A model generated the notes under the pieces. That model worked only from the letters and a program-made list of their open reading frames with translations. It was not told the DNA's origin and made no database searches. Both the position numbers and the translations under genes were made by a program. A stretch of 64,000 bases of DNA from Cynocephalus volans (lineage: Eukaryota; Chordata; Mammalia; Dermoptera; Cynocephalidae). Below, piece after piece: positions 33,946 to 45,910 of the stretch (the first letter of the stretch is position 1; each line of letters starts with the position of its first letter). The stretch covers positions 47,653,095-47,717,094 of the forward strand of contig NC_084464.1 in NCBI RefSeq assembly GCF_027409185.1, given 5' to 3'.

Positions 33946-35091
33946 CTAACTTTTTATGGGAAATGAGATTATTGGAATAGTACATGCATTTCTGCAGTAG
34001 TAGGAAGGAAAGAAGTATGGATGAAAGAGGGCCTCTAATATTTTTGCTTGGAGTCCCCAAATGAGACATTGTTGGATTATTCTTGTGTATACATGAAAGT
34101 AGTAGAAATAGAAATAGTAAGGGCTTAATAATTAACATACATTGTGTATCAGACACTGTAGTAAGTGGTTTTACCTCATTGTCCCATTTAATTATCTCCA
34201 TGTTATAGATGAAGAATCTAAGACACAAATTTGCCCAAAGTCATATACCTAGTAAGTGACTAAGCCAGTGTTTAAATTTAAGTCCACCTGACTTCAAAGC
34301 TATGAAAATTTATGCTCGATAGTGTCCTAGTAGTACTTTATTGAATAGTATAAGAATATGGGCTCTTGTCTGCATTCAAATCCTGGCATCTCCATTTATT
34401 AGCTTGAGTGAAGTACTCATCAGTTTCTATGCTTCTGAATAGACAGTAATAGTTCCTACCTTAGAGGGTTTTTAGGATTGGGTTAATTCATGTAATGTGC
34501 TTAGAACTGTGACTAACAAATGGTAAGTTCTCAGGAAATGCTGGTCATTATTTTAAAAAAATATTATAACTTATTTCAAGATACTATTTTTGGATTCAGA
34601 CTATCCTTTCTATTATTTGAAATCCTAAGGTTTTAAGATAAGTATAAATATAAACTTCATCTCTGTTCTTACTAAAACGGGAGGATCTTTACTAATATTT
34701 TGGAAAGCATTGGGATGTAGTGGTAAGTTTTGTGACCCAGGACAGAGAGTTTGCTTCTAGTTGTCTCTGCTAGCTCTATGATCGTAGGCTCAAAATTTCT
34801 TTCTCATAGAGAAGGTTGTAAGAATCAGATGAAGTAACAAATATGAGTGAAATTTGAATTTCATATGCTACACAATGTAAAGTACTGTTATAAAATCATG
34901 GAGGAAAGTAACAATGAATTATTAAGGAGATTATTGAAAGTTCAACTTCCTTAGACTAAAACAGCTAGTGATTTATACATCTATATGAAGATCAGAGTCT
35001 ATCATAAAATTGTCTAAGACGCATTCCATGGATTTGTCCCAAATCTCTTTTTTGGTGAGGGAAAGTGAAATTTAAGTTTTGTAGTTATGTC
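33946..35091. repeat. KCTD20 intron 1 with two MIR copies
   Basis: 34100-34310 is MIR-like in - orientation (gatgaagaatctaagacaca, agtaagtgactaagccagtg). 34365-34555 is MIR in + orientation (gggctcttgtctgcattcaa, atcctggcatctcc, atggtaagttctcagg). No exon. Confidence 0.6.
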
Positions 35092-35440
35092 TGTATATTA
35101 GTTTGCTAGGGCTGCCTAACACAGGACCACAGACGAGGTAGCTTGAACAACAGAAAATTTTTTCCCACAGTTCTGTAGGCTAGAAGTCCAAGATCAAGGT
35201 GTCAGCAGGGTTGGTTTCTTCTGAGGCCTCTCTCCTAGGCTTGTAAATGGCAGTCTTCTTTTCCTGTATCTTCACATGGTTATCCCTCTGTGTGTGTCTG
35301 TGTCCTAATTTCCTCTTAAAAGGACACATATTGGATTAGGGGCCACCTTAATGACTTCATTTAACCTTAATTACCTCTTTAAAGGCTCTGTCTCCAAATA
35401 CAGTCTGAAGTACTGGGGGCTAAGGACTTATTAAGTCTAG
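35092..35440 (-). mobile_element. MaLR LTR (MLT1-like), reverse orientation
   Basis: Contains attagtttgctagggctgcc, cacagttctgtaggctagaa, gtgtgtgtctgtgtcctaat, accttaattacctctttaaa and caaatacagtctgaagtact, the antisense of an MLT1-class LTR. No internal sequence nearby. Confidence 0.75.
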
Positions 35441-35932
35441 AACTTTCACCTTTTCACTTAAAGGAAGCTTCACTTTGGCATATCTGAATCGCCACCATCA
35501 CTCCTCTTGCGCTTTGGGGCAATTATTAAGTAAAATAAGGGTTACTTGAACACAAGCACTGGGATATGCCACAGTTGATCTGATAACCAAGCCAGTCATT
35601 AAGTGACTAACAGGCAGGTAGCTTAGACAGCATAGAGTCACTGGATAAAATGGACAAAGGGATAATTCACCTCCTGGGCAGAGACAGACATTACTAGATT
35701 TCATCATACTCTCAGAACAGCATGCAATTTAAAACTAATGAATTGTCCATTTCTGGAGATTTCCACTTAATATTTTCAGGCCTTGGTTGATTTTGTGTAA
35801 CGTAAACCCAGAAAACTGAAACCACAGGTAAGGGGGGACTAATGTGTTTAGAACTGTGCTCACTATTGAGTACCCTAAGAAGCACATTATGCCTCTGCAT
35901 AAATCATTGTATTATATTTAAGGTTATCAAGG
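35441..35932. other. KCTD20 intron 1 stretch, nothing assigned
   Basis: No gene, SINE or recognised repeat in this stretch. Confidence 0.35.
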
Positions 35933-36037
35933 TTATCCTGTTGGGCTGGCCATTTAGTTCAGTTGGTAAGTGTGTGATATTCGGATCCCTATACCAGCCA
36001 GCTAACTCTGCCCCCAACCCCCAAAGATTATCCTGTT
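35933..36037 (+). mobile_element. CYN-type SINE monomer with internal deletion, 10-bp TSD
   Basis: ggctggccatttagttcagt is followed directly by gatattcggatccctatacc, so most of the D-loop-to-B-box spacing is missing. A C-rich tail replaces poly(A). ttatcctgtt repeats at 35933-35942 and 36028-36037. Confidence 0.75.
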
Positions 36038-36419
36038 ATTTTACTGAATAATCTATTTGAGAAACTGTTTCATATACTTAAATTCCTTATTCACATGATA
36101 AGCATATTTCTTCTTTAAATGGAAAAACGTCAGACACTTTTATGTGGTAATATATTGTTTTCTATTTAAATTTATAAAATTTTCTCTTAAACTGTTTCAG
36201 ACATTCTTTTTAAAAAAATTCCAATGATTCCAACATTTTCTTGAGGAGTTTCCTGTTTTTAGACATATTTTCCTTTTTCCTCATTTTAAAAGTAATAACA
36301 CATTCATTTTAGAGATTTTGGAATAGTCAGTAAAACAGTTTTTTAAAAAATCACACGTGATCCTACAATTAAGAGAGAATAAAATTTAATCTTTTTCTAT
36401 GAATACATTTATTGTTTCA

Positions 36420-37620
36420 TCCTGCCTTTTTAAAACCTAATATGTCAGCACAGTTTCATGCTATTAGCTATTATATCTTATGTATATGGATTTGATTTTC
36501 TAATAAATTGTTTAGGATTCTTATGCTTATGTTCATGAGAAAGAGTGGCCTTTTTAGGTAATGTCTGGTTTTGTGTCAATATTATGCTAGCCTCCGAAGC
36601 AAATTGGGAAATATTCCCTCCTTTTCTGTTCCCTGGAGGAGTTTGTGTAAGATTTATGTAATTTCTTCCTTAAAGGTGTGGGAAGATTTGCCGTTTGGTC
36701 CGGGAGCTTTCTTTATGGAAGGGTTTCAATTATATTTCTTTGCTAGATATAGGACTTTTCACATTTTTTTTTTCTATGCCAGTTTCAATAAATTGTGGTG
36801 TGTTCATTTCATCTAAAAATTTTACTTTATTGACATAAGTTGTACAGAATAACTGCTCATCTTTTTATAGTTTTATAAGATCTGTAATGATAGTCCTTTC
36901 ATCATTTGTGATAATTATGTGTGCCTTCATTTTCTTTTTTTTAGCAACATCATTGAAATATAATTCACATAACATAGTTCACCCATATAAAGAGTACAGT
37001 TCAGTGGTTTTTAGTGTATTCACAGAATTGTGCAGCCATTACCATTATCTCTTTCTTGATCAATTTTGTAGGGTTTATCAATTTTCTTAGTATTTTTTAA
37101 AAAGCCAACTTTCGGCCGAGCCCGTGGCGCACTCGGGAGAGTGCGGCGCTGGGAGCGCGGCGACGCTCCTGCCGCGGGTTCGGATCCTCAATAGGAATGG
37201 CTGGTGCACTCACTGGCTGAGTGCTGGTCACGAAAAAAGACCCAATAAATAAATAAATAAAAAGCCAACTTTCGGGTTCATCGATTTTTCTCAATTGAAC
37301 TTTTGATGTTCTTTTTCATTAATTTCTGCCCTTATTTCTTTTCTTATGTATTCTTATATATTGCGATTTCTTGTTTTGACCCAGGGTTATTCAGAAGTAT
37401 GTTGCTTAATTTTCCAACATTTGGGGATATTCTATTTTTGTAATTGATTTCCACCTTAATTCCACTGTGTTCAGAGAACATAGCTGGATAATTTCAACCC
37501 TTTGAAATGTATTGAGACTTATCTGTATAGTCAGAATATGATCAATCCTGATTGATTTTTCAAGTGTATTTGAAAAAAATGATATTCTGTTTTGGGGTAC
37601 AAATTAAGTCAAATTTACAA
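36420..37620 (-). repeat. L1M fragment, mostly reverse orientation, host of a younger SINE
   Basis: 36590-36660 (gcaaattgggaaatattccc, tggaggagtttgtgtaagat) and 37275-37580 (gaacttttgatgttcttttt, ttccactgtgttcagagaac, aatatgatcaatcctgattg) match the antisense of L1 ORF2/linker sequence. 36950-37070 resembles an L1M 3'UTR piece. The element is interrupted at 37099-37275 by a young SINE. Confidence 0.65.
37099..37275 (+). mobile_element. GC-rich variant of the CYN-type SINE, young, perfect 17-bp TSD
   Basis: The body (37116-37258) begins ggccgagcccgtggcgcact and carries an unusually GC-rich anticodon region (gcgctgggagcgcggcgacg, ctcctgccgcgggttcgga) instead of the 'gctgataacaccaaggcc' of other copies. 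The right part is shortened (gctgagtgctggtcacgaaa). The 17-bp repeat aaaaagccaactttcgg at 37099-37115 and 37259-37275 is identical on both sides. CpG content is high, implying little decay since insertion. Confidence 0.9.
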
Positions 37621-37639
37621 ATGTTGTTATTCAAATCTA

Positions 37640-37825
37640 TATCAGAAGTGTGCAAACTACCACCCACTGCCTTTTTTTGTAAATAAAGTTTTGTTAGAAC
37701 GCAGCCACACTTACTTATTTACATTGTATGTGGCCACTTTTGCGTTCTGATAGCATGGCCCACAAGACCCAAAATATTTACTGGCTGCCTCTGTACCAAG
37801 AAAGTTTGCTACCCCTGTTCTAAAT
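37640..37825. repeat. hAT-type nonautonomous DNA transposon fragment
   Basis: gtgcaaactaccacccactg, ttgtaaataaagttttgtta, gaacgcagccacacttac and aaaatatttactggctgcct match a widespread mammalian repeat. A second copy lies at 50480-50670. Confidence 0.6.
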
Positions 37826-38074
37826 TCTTACTTTGGAGCTCCCAGCTGAAAACTTGGGGTATTCATGGAATCCTTCCTTTTTGGTAGGCCTGTTGCAGCT
37901 TTTGTCTCCTTAGCACTATGAGGGTGACAAAACCTCTGCTTAACAACTTCTCAGCTGCTGCTTTCTGCTCAGCTTCACAGTCTCTTGGCAGCTGCTTCCA
38001 AATTGGCAAATATCTGGAGGGGGAAAGTGGTACAGAATGTCCTGCTTATTTTATTTCCTTTCTCTATCTGTCAT

Positions 38075-38620
38075 TGTTCCACTAGAGAAACAGAGCCAGT
38101 AGTGTGAGTGTGTGTGTGTGTGTGTATACACATACGTACTTACATACATATATATAATATATACATACATATATAAGGTTATCTTACTGAAGATAAGGTA
38201 TTTAAATATATAGATGTGTGTGTATATGTATTTATATATGTACAAGGTATTTATTGCAAGGAATTGGCTTGCATAATCTTGGGGACTGGCTACACAAATC
38301 TGAAATCCGTAAGGTAGGCTGCCGTCAGGAGGGGCAGGCTGGAACTCTTGGGCAGGAGCAGCAGCTACAGTCCATAGGTGGAATTTCTTCTTTCTCAGAG
38401 AAGCTTCAGCTCTGTCTTTGCACTGACTGGAACAGGCCTACTAAGATTATCTAGGATAATCTTCCTTACTTAAAGTGATTATAGACTTTTATCAATCACA
38501 TCTATGAAATACCTTCATAGCAACAGCTAGATTAGTGTTTTAATAATTGGAGACTGTTGATGTATAAAACTAACCATCACACTTTCTCTCCAGGAATTGA
38601 TTCCTCGAATCTTGGCTACC
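38075..38620. repeat. Old interspersed repeat with expanded TG/TA microsatellite
   Basis: ctagagaaacagagccagta is followed by (TG)n at 38103-38125 and TA/CA-rich sequence to about 38240, then aaggaattggcttgcataat and ggctggaactcttgg. This is the layout of a common mammalian retroelement end whose family I cannot name with confidence. Confidence 0.5.
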
Positions 38621-38779
38621 TTACTAGTTGTCTGATGCCTTCAAACAGATGTTGTTGTTTTCTGTTTTACCTCGCTTTTCTGATTGTCTTAATAGGAGGT
38701 TTAGTCTGATAGAAACTTGCCCATCATAACTAGAAGCAGAAATCCCAGGTTGTTCTAGAAAAATGTTCTAAAACTTTTT

Positions 38780-38984
38780 TTGATGCTTGCATAGAAATTC
38801 AACATTTGGATTGTACATAATTTAGCTTATTTTCATTTCTTCCATTGTAAATTGTTGTGATGAACATCTTTATATAAAAAAATTTACTCATTATTATTAT
38901 AACTATTATTCCCATTCAGCAAACTTCTAGAATTTTGGACCAAAGGATGGGCACATTTTTTTAAGGCTTATGAAACATGATACT
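38780..38984 (-). repeat. L1M fragment, reverse orientation
   Basis: tccattgtaaattgttgtga, tgaacatctttatataaaaa and ctaaattaccctcc are antisense L1M text. The dimeric SINE at 38985 is inserted into it, and the L1M continues after the SINE to about 39250. Confidence 0.5.
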
Positions 38985-39176
38985 AAATTACCCTCCAAGG
39001 GACAGCCCGTGGCTCACTTGGGAGAGTATGATGCTGAAAACAGCAAGGCCACAGGTTCAGATCCCTATATAAGGATGGCCAGTTGCTCACTTGGGAGAGC
39101 GTGGTGCTGACAGCAACAAGTCAAGGGTTAAGATGCCCTTACCGGTCATCTTAAAAAAAATAAAAATTACCCTCCA
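38985..39176 (+). mobile_element. CYN-type SINE dimer with 13-bp TSD
   Basis: Left unit agcccgtggctcacttggga ... ggttcagatccctatataag and right unit cagttgctcacttgggagag ... ggttaagatgcccttaccgg, then an A-rich tail. aaattaccctcca repeats at 38985-38997 and 39164-39176. Confidence 0.9.
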
Positions 39177-39299
39177 GAAAAGTTATACCAATTCAAGTAC
39201 AGTGAGTGCCTTTTTACTCCAATCCTACCATGTACTGCATTATACTTTTTCAGTCTGCCGACTGAATGAGCAAAAGGTAGTATCCCACTGTGGTATGCT

Positions 39300-40430
39300 A
39301 TTCTGAATTAATGAAGATACTCTGTAATCCTTTGAATCATTATCTGATGCTTTTCAGAGACTCCCACGTTATTTCCATCTGTCATATTGTGGAATTTAGA
39401 ATTGGGAATGGTTACTTGTAATTTTGCTAATGCTGAGCATTAAAGATGGCTTTGCTATTTTTAAGGTGTGTACTCTTAATCGAATGTTGAGAGGTCTAGA
39501 AACTATTAAATGCAAAACTGTGGCAAGACTTTCTCAGTGGAAGAAAAATATTTGTCTTTCCAAGGAGAGTGAGCTGTCTAAAAAATAGATTTTATTTTTA
39601 AGTAGACTGGAATAAATTAGCAGAGGTGATTTGTAGTCTTAGGAGGAAGATGATTTGAGATCCCAGATTTTGAGATTCATGATTGGTAAAATTGTGTGGG
39701 GGGGCAGAGTGATTGGGAGATCATCATAAGGTTGCCAGAATTTTATTTTGTCAGGTGAACACATTTTACACTTAGCTCTTTTCTATAAAATAGCCTATTG
39801 TGTTGACTAATACATTTAAAATTTTTAAATTGCACTGCCTTTTAAAATGTTATTGCTAATCATATATATCCCTTGGATCCTAGAAGTTTGTCAGTAAGTT
39901 ATCCTTAACAGGATCCTGTGTATCTCTTCCTTTAGCAAGTTTTAGGTAATAGCAAGCAGAGTATCCTGGACATTAGGGACCTTATCTTGGAGATTGTACC
40001 ACATGTTGACTGGCTTTTTCTTAGGAGTCATGAGCTTTGCTTTGTTTATTATGTGCCTTGGAGTGTTCCTAGTTTAAAAAAGTTATTAGATGACTCTAAC
40101 TAGTTAAATACAATTAAAAAATGAAGCACCCTCTGTGGAAATTGTAGAATTTCATCTATCCAGTTATTAGGTAATAAAGTTGATAGAAGTTACAGCAGAA
40201 TTAGGTAAGATCTCAACTTGAACTCAGATTATAAAATCAACCCCCATCTGGAGGTAATGGATTTAGAGGTCCTCTGGTAGCAATTATTTAAACAGAAAAG
40301 GTGCTAGATGTGCCCATTATCAGCACAGAAAGGTTGTCATGGCCCCAGATCTTGAGCTTGGAATCATATCCCTAACCCTGTGGAACTTAGAGATATAACA
40401 GGAGTTAAGCCTGTAAGTAGAAGCAGCACA
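39300..40430. other. KCTD20 intron 1 stretch
   Basis: AT-rich intron without exon or assignable repeat. Confidence 0.35.
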
Positions 40431-40620
40431 TGATGGTAAACAGCATAGACTCTTAAGCCAGAAGCCTGGGTTTGAAGGCTGGCCCCACTACTTGTTAGCT
40501 TTGTAACTGTGGGAACTTTCCTTAACCTCCTTCTTCCTCAGTTTCCTCATCTATAAAATGGGAGTAAGGATGGCAACTACCTCATAAAGTTTTGAGTATT
40601 AAATTAAATAATATTTACAA
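40431..40620 (+). repeat. MIR SINE
   Basis: aacagcatagactcttaagc, agcctgggtttgaagg, cctcagtttcctcatctata and aaatgggagtaaggatggca follow the MIR consensus closely enough for a firm call. Confidence 0.85.
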
Positions 40621-41330
40621 TATACTTAAACAATGTAAGTTTAAAGTCCATTTGGACTTAGGATATAATGTTTGCAGTTATTTGACATATTAAAGAATCT
40701 TGGCCGATTAATTTGTGATTCTCATTTAAAACATGTTCTTGAGTAATTGCGTTTAGATTTGATTATTAGTTTAAGGATGTAAGAAAACGTTGCTGAGTTT
40801 GAAAAGAGTGTTGTTATATTTAGGAACTCTTGATATATACTATATAAGTTTAATTTTTTGAGATTTACTAGAGCTTTAATTAGGTAATCTGGCTGATAAA
40901 GTTATTAAAGAAACTGTTTAAGGGACTTTAGATTGTTTAACTGTAAACTGAACTTAAGGTCTTAAGTCTTAATATATAGTCTTTTATGTGCACAAAAGCT
41001 GTCCTTGACATGTTATATTGACAAAAAGGAAGTAAAGGTAGTAAGTTAGGGGTGTTAAGTAGAGGAGACAATAAAACTTATCCAAGCAATTATAATCTTG
41101 TCACTACTGTCATTGTGCTTCTATCTGCCAGCTTGTTAGCTTGGCCTCAGTGATTCACAGAGGAGAAGGAAGGAAAAGAAAGGGGAATCAGAGGAGCTCC
41201 AGCTTTCCTGTGGAATTTGAATGCCCTCTTCTCTCCTGCTTCTTTTTTTGTTATCCTTTTCTTCCAAGGTAGATATGAGGAACAGAAGTGGTCCTGGCAA
41301 CAGATAACTTTAAATTTTCTGGCTTACCCA
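40621..41330. other. KCTD20 intron 1 stretch
   Basis: No supported feature. Confidence 0.35.
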
Positions 41331-41935
41331 ACTTGTATAGTTTTTTGCCTTAAATTCTATTTTGTAGGCTATTAATATAGCTTCACCAACTCTCTTTTGT
41401 GTATTTGTTTCTTTTTCCGTCCTTTGCCATTTTACTGTTGGGTTAGTTTCATGTATTTTCATAAACCCTTGTGGAATATTGTGATGATAACCCTTTGTAG
41501 TCTGTTAGAAATATAGTTTTTCAAGTCTATTGTCTTTGTTTATGGGATCCTTTGTCATGCAAAAGTTTTAAAATGTTTTTTTGTAGTCAGATTTGTCTTT
41601 CTCTTTTAGCTTTTGATTTTTGGTCTTGATTAAAAAGACTTCCCTTAACCCTAGACTGTGGTCTCCTAGAATATTTTTAGAAAAGAATATTATTATTTCA
41701 TGCCTATCATCCATGAAATGAGAAGATTATACTGGATCAGTAGTTCCCAAATGTAGCCAGTCAACAGAATCACCTGAGGAATTGTTAAAAATTCATATTC
41801 TGCAGTCCCACCCCAGACCTACTGAATCAGAATCTCTGGGGAATAGGGTCTAAGAATATGCTTTTACCAAGCCTGTCTAGGTGATTCTGATTATTGGCTG
41901 ATTTGAGACCCATTGGACAATATGATCACTAAGGT
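41331..41935. repeat. L1M fragment (-) followed by MER5-like DNA transposon
   Basis: 41340-41660 resembles antisense L1M (tattgtctttgtttatggga, tcctttgtcatgcaaaagtt). 41738-41915 is MER5-like: cagtagttcccaaatgtagc, cagaatcacctgaggaattg, cccaccccagacctactgaa, tcagaatctctggggaatag. Confidence 0.65.
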
Positions 41936-42049
41936 CTCTTCTGATTCTGAAATATCACTTTTCTGTATTATGTCTTTTTTGTAATGCATTATCTCAACAA
42001 CTAGATTGTAAGCTCTATGAAGATGGGCAAAACCGTCTTAGGTACTGCC

Positions 42050-42535
42050 CTTCTCTTGGTTGTCAACCCATTGGGATCCTTATTACCTCACACCTAGGCA
42101 GTTCAAATAATCTCCTCTTCTAACCCCTCCAGTCCATGTGTGGCTGTGTTTATCTTAAAGCAACATTTTAAACATGACACGTCTCTATGCAAGAGCTTTA
42201 GCTACAAGACAGAATTCAAACTCTATTTTACTTTATAATTTAAGGGCCTCTACAAGCTAGCCCCAAATTGTTTTTCAACTTTAGCTTGCCCCAAGGCAGT
42301 TGTGTACAGCCATTTAAGCTATGTGTTGTAAAACCCCTTAGACTGTGGTATGTGTGGTGTTCCCTGGAGTTGTGTGATGTGATGGTGATGTGATTTCTCC
42401 TACCTCTCACTTTAGGCCTGATTGATCTACTCTCTCTTTCATATAGTAATAAAGCTTTGTTCTTTCTTACTTTCCTGACTGTTATTTGCCATATACCCTC
42501 TCTGGAATGCCCTTTTCCCTATCAAAGGTCTGCCT
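42050..42535 (+). repeat. LINE L2 fragment
   Basis: gcaagagctttagctacaag, agggcctctacaagctagcc and related text follow L2 sense sequence. It is strongly diverged. Confidence 0.55.
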
Positions 42536-42539
42536 GTTA

Positions 42540-43250
42540 ACAGCTGCAGCCATTAAAAAAAAAAAAGAGGAAGATCTCTATGAACTCCTATGGAGTTATT
42601 TCCAAGATATATTGTTAAGTAAAAATAACAAGGTACAAAAGGCTGTATTCTATCTTTTGTATAAGAAAAAAGAGGAATTAATATATATGTAGACACACAT
42701 ATTTGCTTATTTCTGCAAAGAGAAACATGAAGGATAAACAGAAACTAATAAAATCAATGCTATGGTTTGAATGTTTGTGTCCCTCCAAAATTCATATATT
42801 AGAACTTAAACCCCAAGGTGATGGTATTAAGAGGTGGAGACTTTGGGATGTGATTAGTGCCTTATAAAGGCGATTGAAAGGAGCTAGCTAGTCTTTCTGC
42901 CCTTTCCACCATGTGAGGACACCTAGGTGATACCATCTATGAGGAACAGGCCCTCATCAGACACCCAATCTGCCAGTGCCATGATCTTGGACTTAGCCTC
43001 CAGAACTGTGAGAAAATAAATTTCTGTTCTTTATAAATTTCCCAGTCTCAGGTATTTTGTTATAACAGCATGAATGGATTAAGACAACCAGTTTTCCTGA
43101 GGGAATAAAAGGGAACATATTGGAGGGAAAAGGGGAGGGAGAGAGACCTTTCTGAGCATTCTTTTTTTATGTGACTTTAACTGTTGAACTATGTGCATGT
43201 TTTACATATTCAAAAAATAAATTTAAAAAATAATGAAAAATATAATTGAA
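42540..43250 (+). repeat. L1M fragment interrupted by MLT1-like LTR
   Basis: The L1M 3' region runs 42560-42757 and resumes at 43087-43250 (ctgagggaataaaagggaac, tatgtgcatgttttacatat). The LTR sits between, so the LTR inserted later. Confidence 0.6.
42758..43086 (+). mobile_element. MaLR solo LTR (MLT1-like)
   Basis: Starts tgctatggtttgaatgtttg and ends ggattaagaca, with gtccctccaaaattcatat, aaccccaaggtgatggtatt, ctttccaccatgtgaggaca, cctccagaactgtgagaaaa and ttcccagtctcaggtatttt between. Flanking 5-mers (atcaa / accag) are only weakly alike. Confidence 0.8.
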
Positions 43251-43984
43251 TATAAGGAGAAACAGTGAACCTAACTTACAGGACATATAGAGAAAAAATA
43301 ACTTTCAAACATAGCATGCTGTCTACATCCTTAGTGGGATGTACTCTTAAGGGCAAAAAGAACTACCCCCAAAAAACACTTCAACTTAGTAGGTTTATGT
43401 CAGTAGTAATGTTGACATTATAATTCTGAAACTAGTTTATGAAGCAAGGTCTTCGATGTGGGAGAAAAGATATTTCAGTATAAAATAAGTAAGGAAACCC
43501 TGTGGCATTAAATTTGAATTGAAAATATCAGTATAAACTCATGGTCTTTTTTTTTAAATCCCCAGCTTTTGTCCACTGAAATGGCCTAGAGGTAATGATA
43601 CCCCAGTAGCAGTGAGGACACCTATTGCTCAGATAGTCAAAAAAAGAAAAAGCCTAAAAAGAAAACAAGAGTCCAATTGGGTAAATTTGATTATGGATTA
43701 TATGTTGATGATGTTATAGAACTGTTAATATTCTTAGGTGTGAAAATGGTACTGTTGTGAAAATTCTTAGGATATGCATTGCTGAATGAAGTATTAGGGA
43801 GGAAATGTTGTAATGTCTATAACTTTCAAGTGATTCAGAAAAATATGTATGTATAGAGAGAAAGAGTACAAATGAGGCAGGATGATCATTGATGAATCTA
43901 AGTAAGTGATATATAAGTACCAATTGTAATGATTTTCCAGTTTTTCTCTAGATTTGAAAAGTATCAAAATAAAAAGTTGGAGTG

Positions 43985-44420
43985 AAATCTTATCTATACT
44001 TCAGAGCCCAACTCAGATTTTGTCTCTTTTTGAAGACTTCCTTTTCCCAACCACACTAGCTAGAGGTGACTTTCTAATATGAATTTTAAGAATTTTTATG
44101 TTTATCTTATGGTCCCAAACCTGAATGCATATGAGAACTGCCTTAGAAGTTGTCTTTTTCTTTTTAATTACACATTTCCAGACCTCAGTGTAAGCCTACA
44201 GAGAGAGCCTACAGAGACAGACTCTCAGAGGATAGATAGGTCTAAGAAGCTGGAACCACTGGTCTGCACTACTCATTCTGTATGTATTACTTAAGTTTAC
44301 TTATCTTTTTCATATATCCCCACCTAACAAGTTTGGGAGCTGAGGACCAGCCCTTGAAAGTGCTGCTCAGTTCTTTGTGTCCCTAGGTGCTGGTACCATG
44401 CCTTTTACATAGTAGTCATT
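43985..44420 (+). repeat. LINE L2 fragment
   Basis: acttcagagcccaactcaga, gaagacttccttttcccaac and ctcagttctttgtgtcccta are L2-like. Interspersed unassigned sequence surrounds it. Confidence 0.5.
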
Positions 44421-44707
44421 TTTGTAACTATATGTCGATAATCTGAAGAAATTACCAGAAACTTCTCTACAGCTTTAAAAGAATAAAAGACACCTAGCTG
44501 ATAAAAGTGTTTAGTCAGTACAGAAGAAAGATCCAGTTATATCATTAGAAAGCTGTGTAGTGTTTAGTTCTAAAACTACGGGTTTGGTTTACAGAAATAA
44601 CATGTTTGTTATCAATAAATGTTTAAGATTAAATGTTAATAGTGGTTTCATAATTGAGTTTCATTACCTCTTCGAGAACCTGTTTTGCTTTAATCTGGTG
44701 AGTGGTC

Positions 44708-44933
44708 TTATCATATCTTGTTTTTTTGGGGGGGGGCAACTGGCCAGTAAGGCGATCCAAACCCTTGACCTTGGTGTTACAAGGCTGTGCTTTAATGAAC
44801 TGAGCTAACTGGCCAGCCATTTTTTTTTTTCTTTTTTTGGCGACTGGCCGGTACAGGAATCTGAACCCTTGACCTTGGTGCTACAAGGTAATGTTCTAAC
44901 CAATTGAGCCAGTTGACCAGCTCATCATATTTG
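44708..44933 (-). mobile_element. Two CYN-type SINE monomers joined by an A-rich linker, shared TSD
   Basis: On the - strand the first unit is 44922-44840, followed by an A-rich linker (about 44838-44820), then a second unit 44818-44735. The only flanking duplication seen is outside the pair: ttatcatatcttg (44708-44720) and catcatatttg (44923-44933). This looks like an Alu-style linker dimer inserted as one piece, although insertion of one SINE into another's tail cannot be excluded. Confidence 0.75.
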
Positions 44934-45082
44934 TTGGTCATCTCATAGACTTCCTGGGAGATGTGAGCAAGTCATAAGAAATGTCCACTGATTCTAATCA
45001 AGCCTGACAAACTTGATATGAATAAATTGCTGCTGCTGCCTATATCCACCCAGCGTGGGGTTTTCCCTCCCATCTACCCAGA

Positions 45083-45480
45083 ATGTTTAAGGTTATCAAA
45101 GGTGAAATTTTTCAAGTACTGATGAAAATGAATGACTTTTTAAATGACCACATTAAAAAGAGCTATCATATTTCACTTACTGGATTAGCAAAGGTGAAAA
45201 AGACTAAAACATTGAGTGTTAGTAAGGGTTCTGGAGAATGGATATTCTGCACTGCTGAAAGGAATATAAATTGATATATTTATAGAGGACAATCTGGCAG
45301 TACATATCAAAGCTTAAAAATTATTTATACCCTAGCAATTTTACTTCTAGGAATTTATTCCAAGGAAGTAATGGAGTAGATGCCCAAAGATATGCATCGT
45401 TTATTTTTTATTTATATTTTTCTATATTGACTGAATTTTTTTTCAATGAGCATATTTTGATTTTACAAGCAATAACAACC
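45083..45480 (+). repeat. L1M ORF2/3' fragment
   Basis: gaatatggacaatctgg-type text (gaggacaatctggcagtaca), ccctagcaattttacttcta and ggaatttattccaaggaagt mark the C-terminal region of L1 ORF2, with decayed frames. Confidence 0.65.
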
Positions 45481-45659
45481 AATAATGCTGGTTTTTGTGG
45501 GGTTTTTTTAATGGAAAAAATAACCATTTAATCAGGATTTTTGCATTACTATCATAACTCCTACTTGGTAAGAACTGCAGCAGCACTGACCCTGGAAACT
45601 ACTGGTTTTCTCTTTTAATTTTGACAAACAATAGAAGGTATTCTAGAATTGGTAATGGA

Positions 45660-45910
45660 TGAAAGACTAGATGGTTTGGGGCAGGGAAGCAATGTGATGG
45701 GATGGAAAGAATATGGGAATCCAAAGACTGAAGTTTAGAATCTGACTCTGCTTCTTAGCTAGAGTTGTGATTGGGGCAAAGGGCTAAAACCTCTCTGAGG
45801 CTTGATTTCCCCTGTTCCCCAGTCAGTAAAGGGAAACTAATTAAAATATCTATCCTGGGGTTGTTTTCGGATCAAATAAGATTAGGTTTGTAAAAGTTCT
45901 TTGTAGACGT
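45660..45910 (+). repeat. MIR SINE
   Basis: gactgaagtttagaatctga, ctctgcttcttagctagagt and aaaacctctctgaggcttga resemble MIR in sense orientation. Confidence 0.6.
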
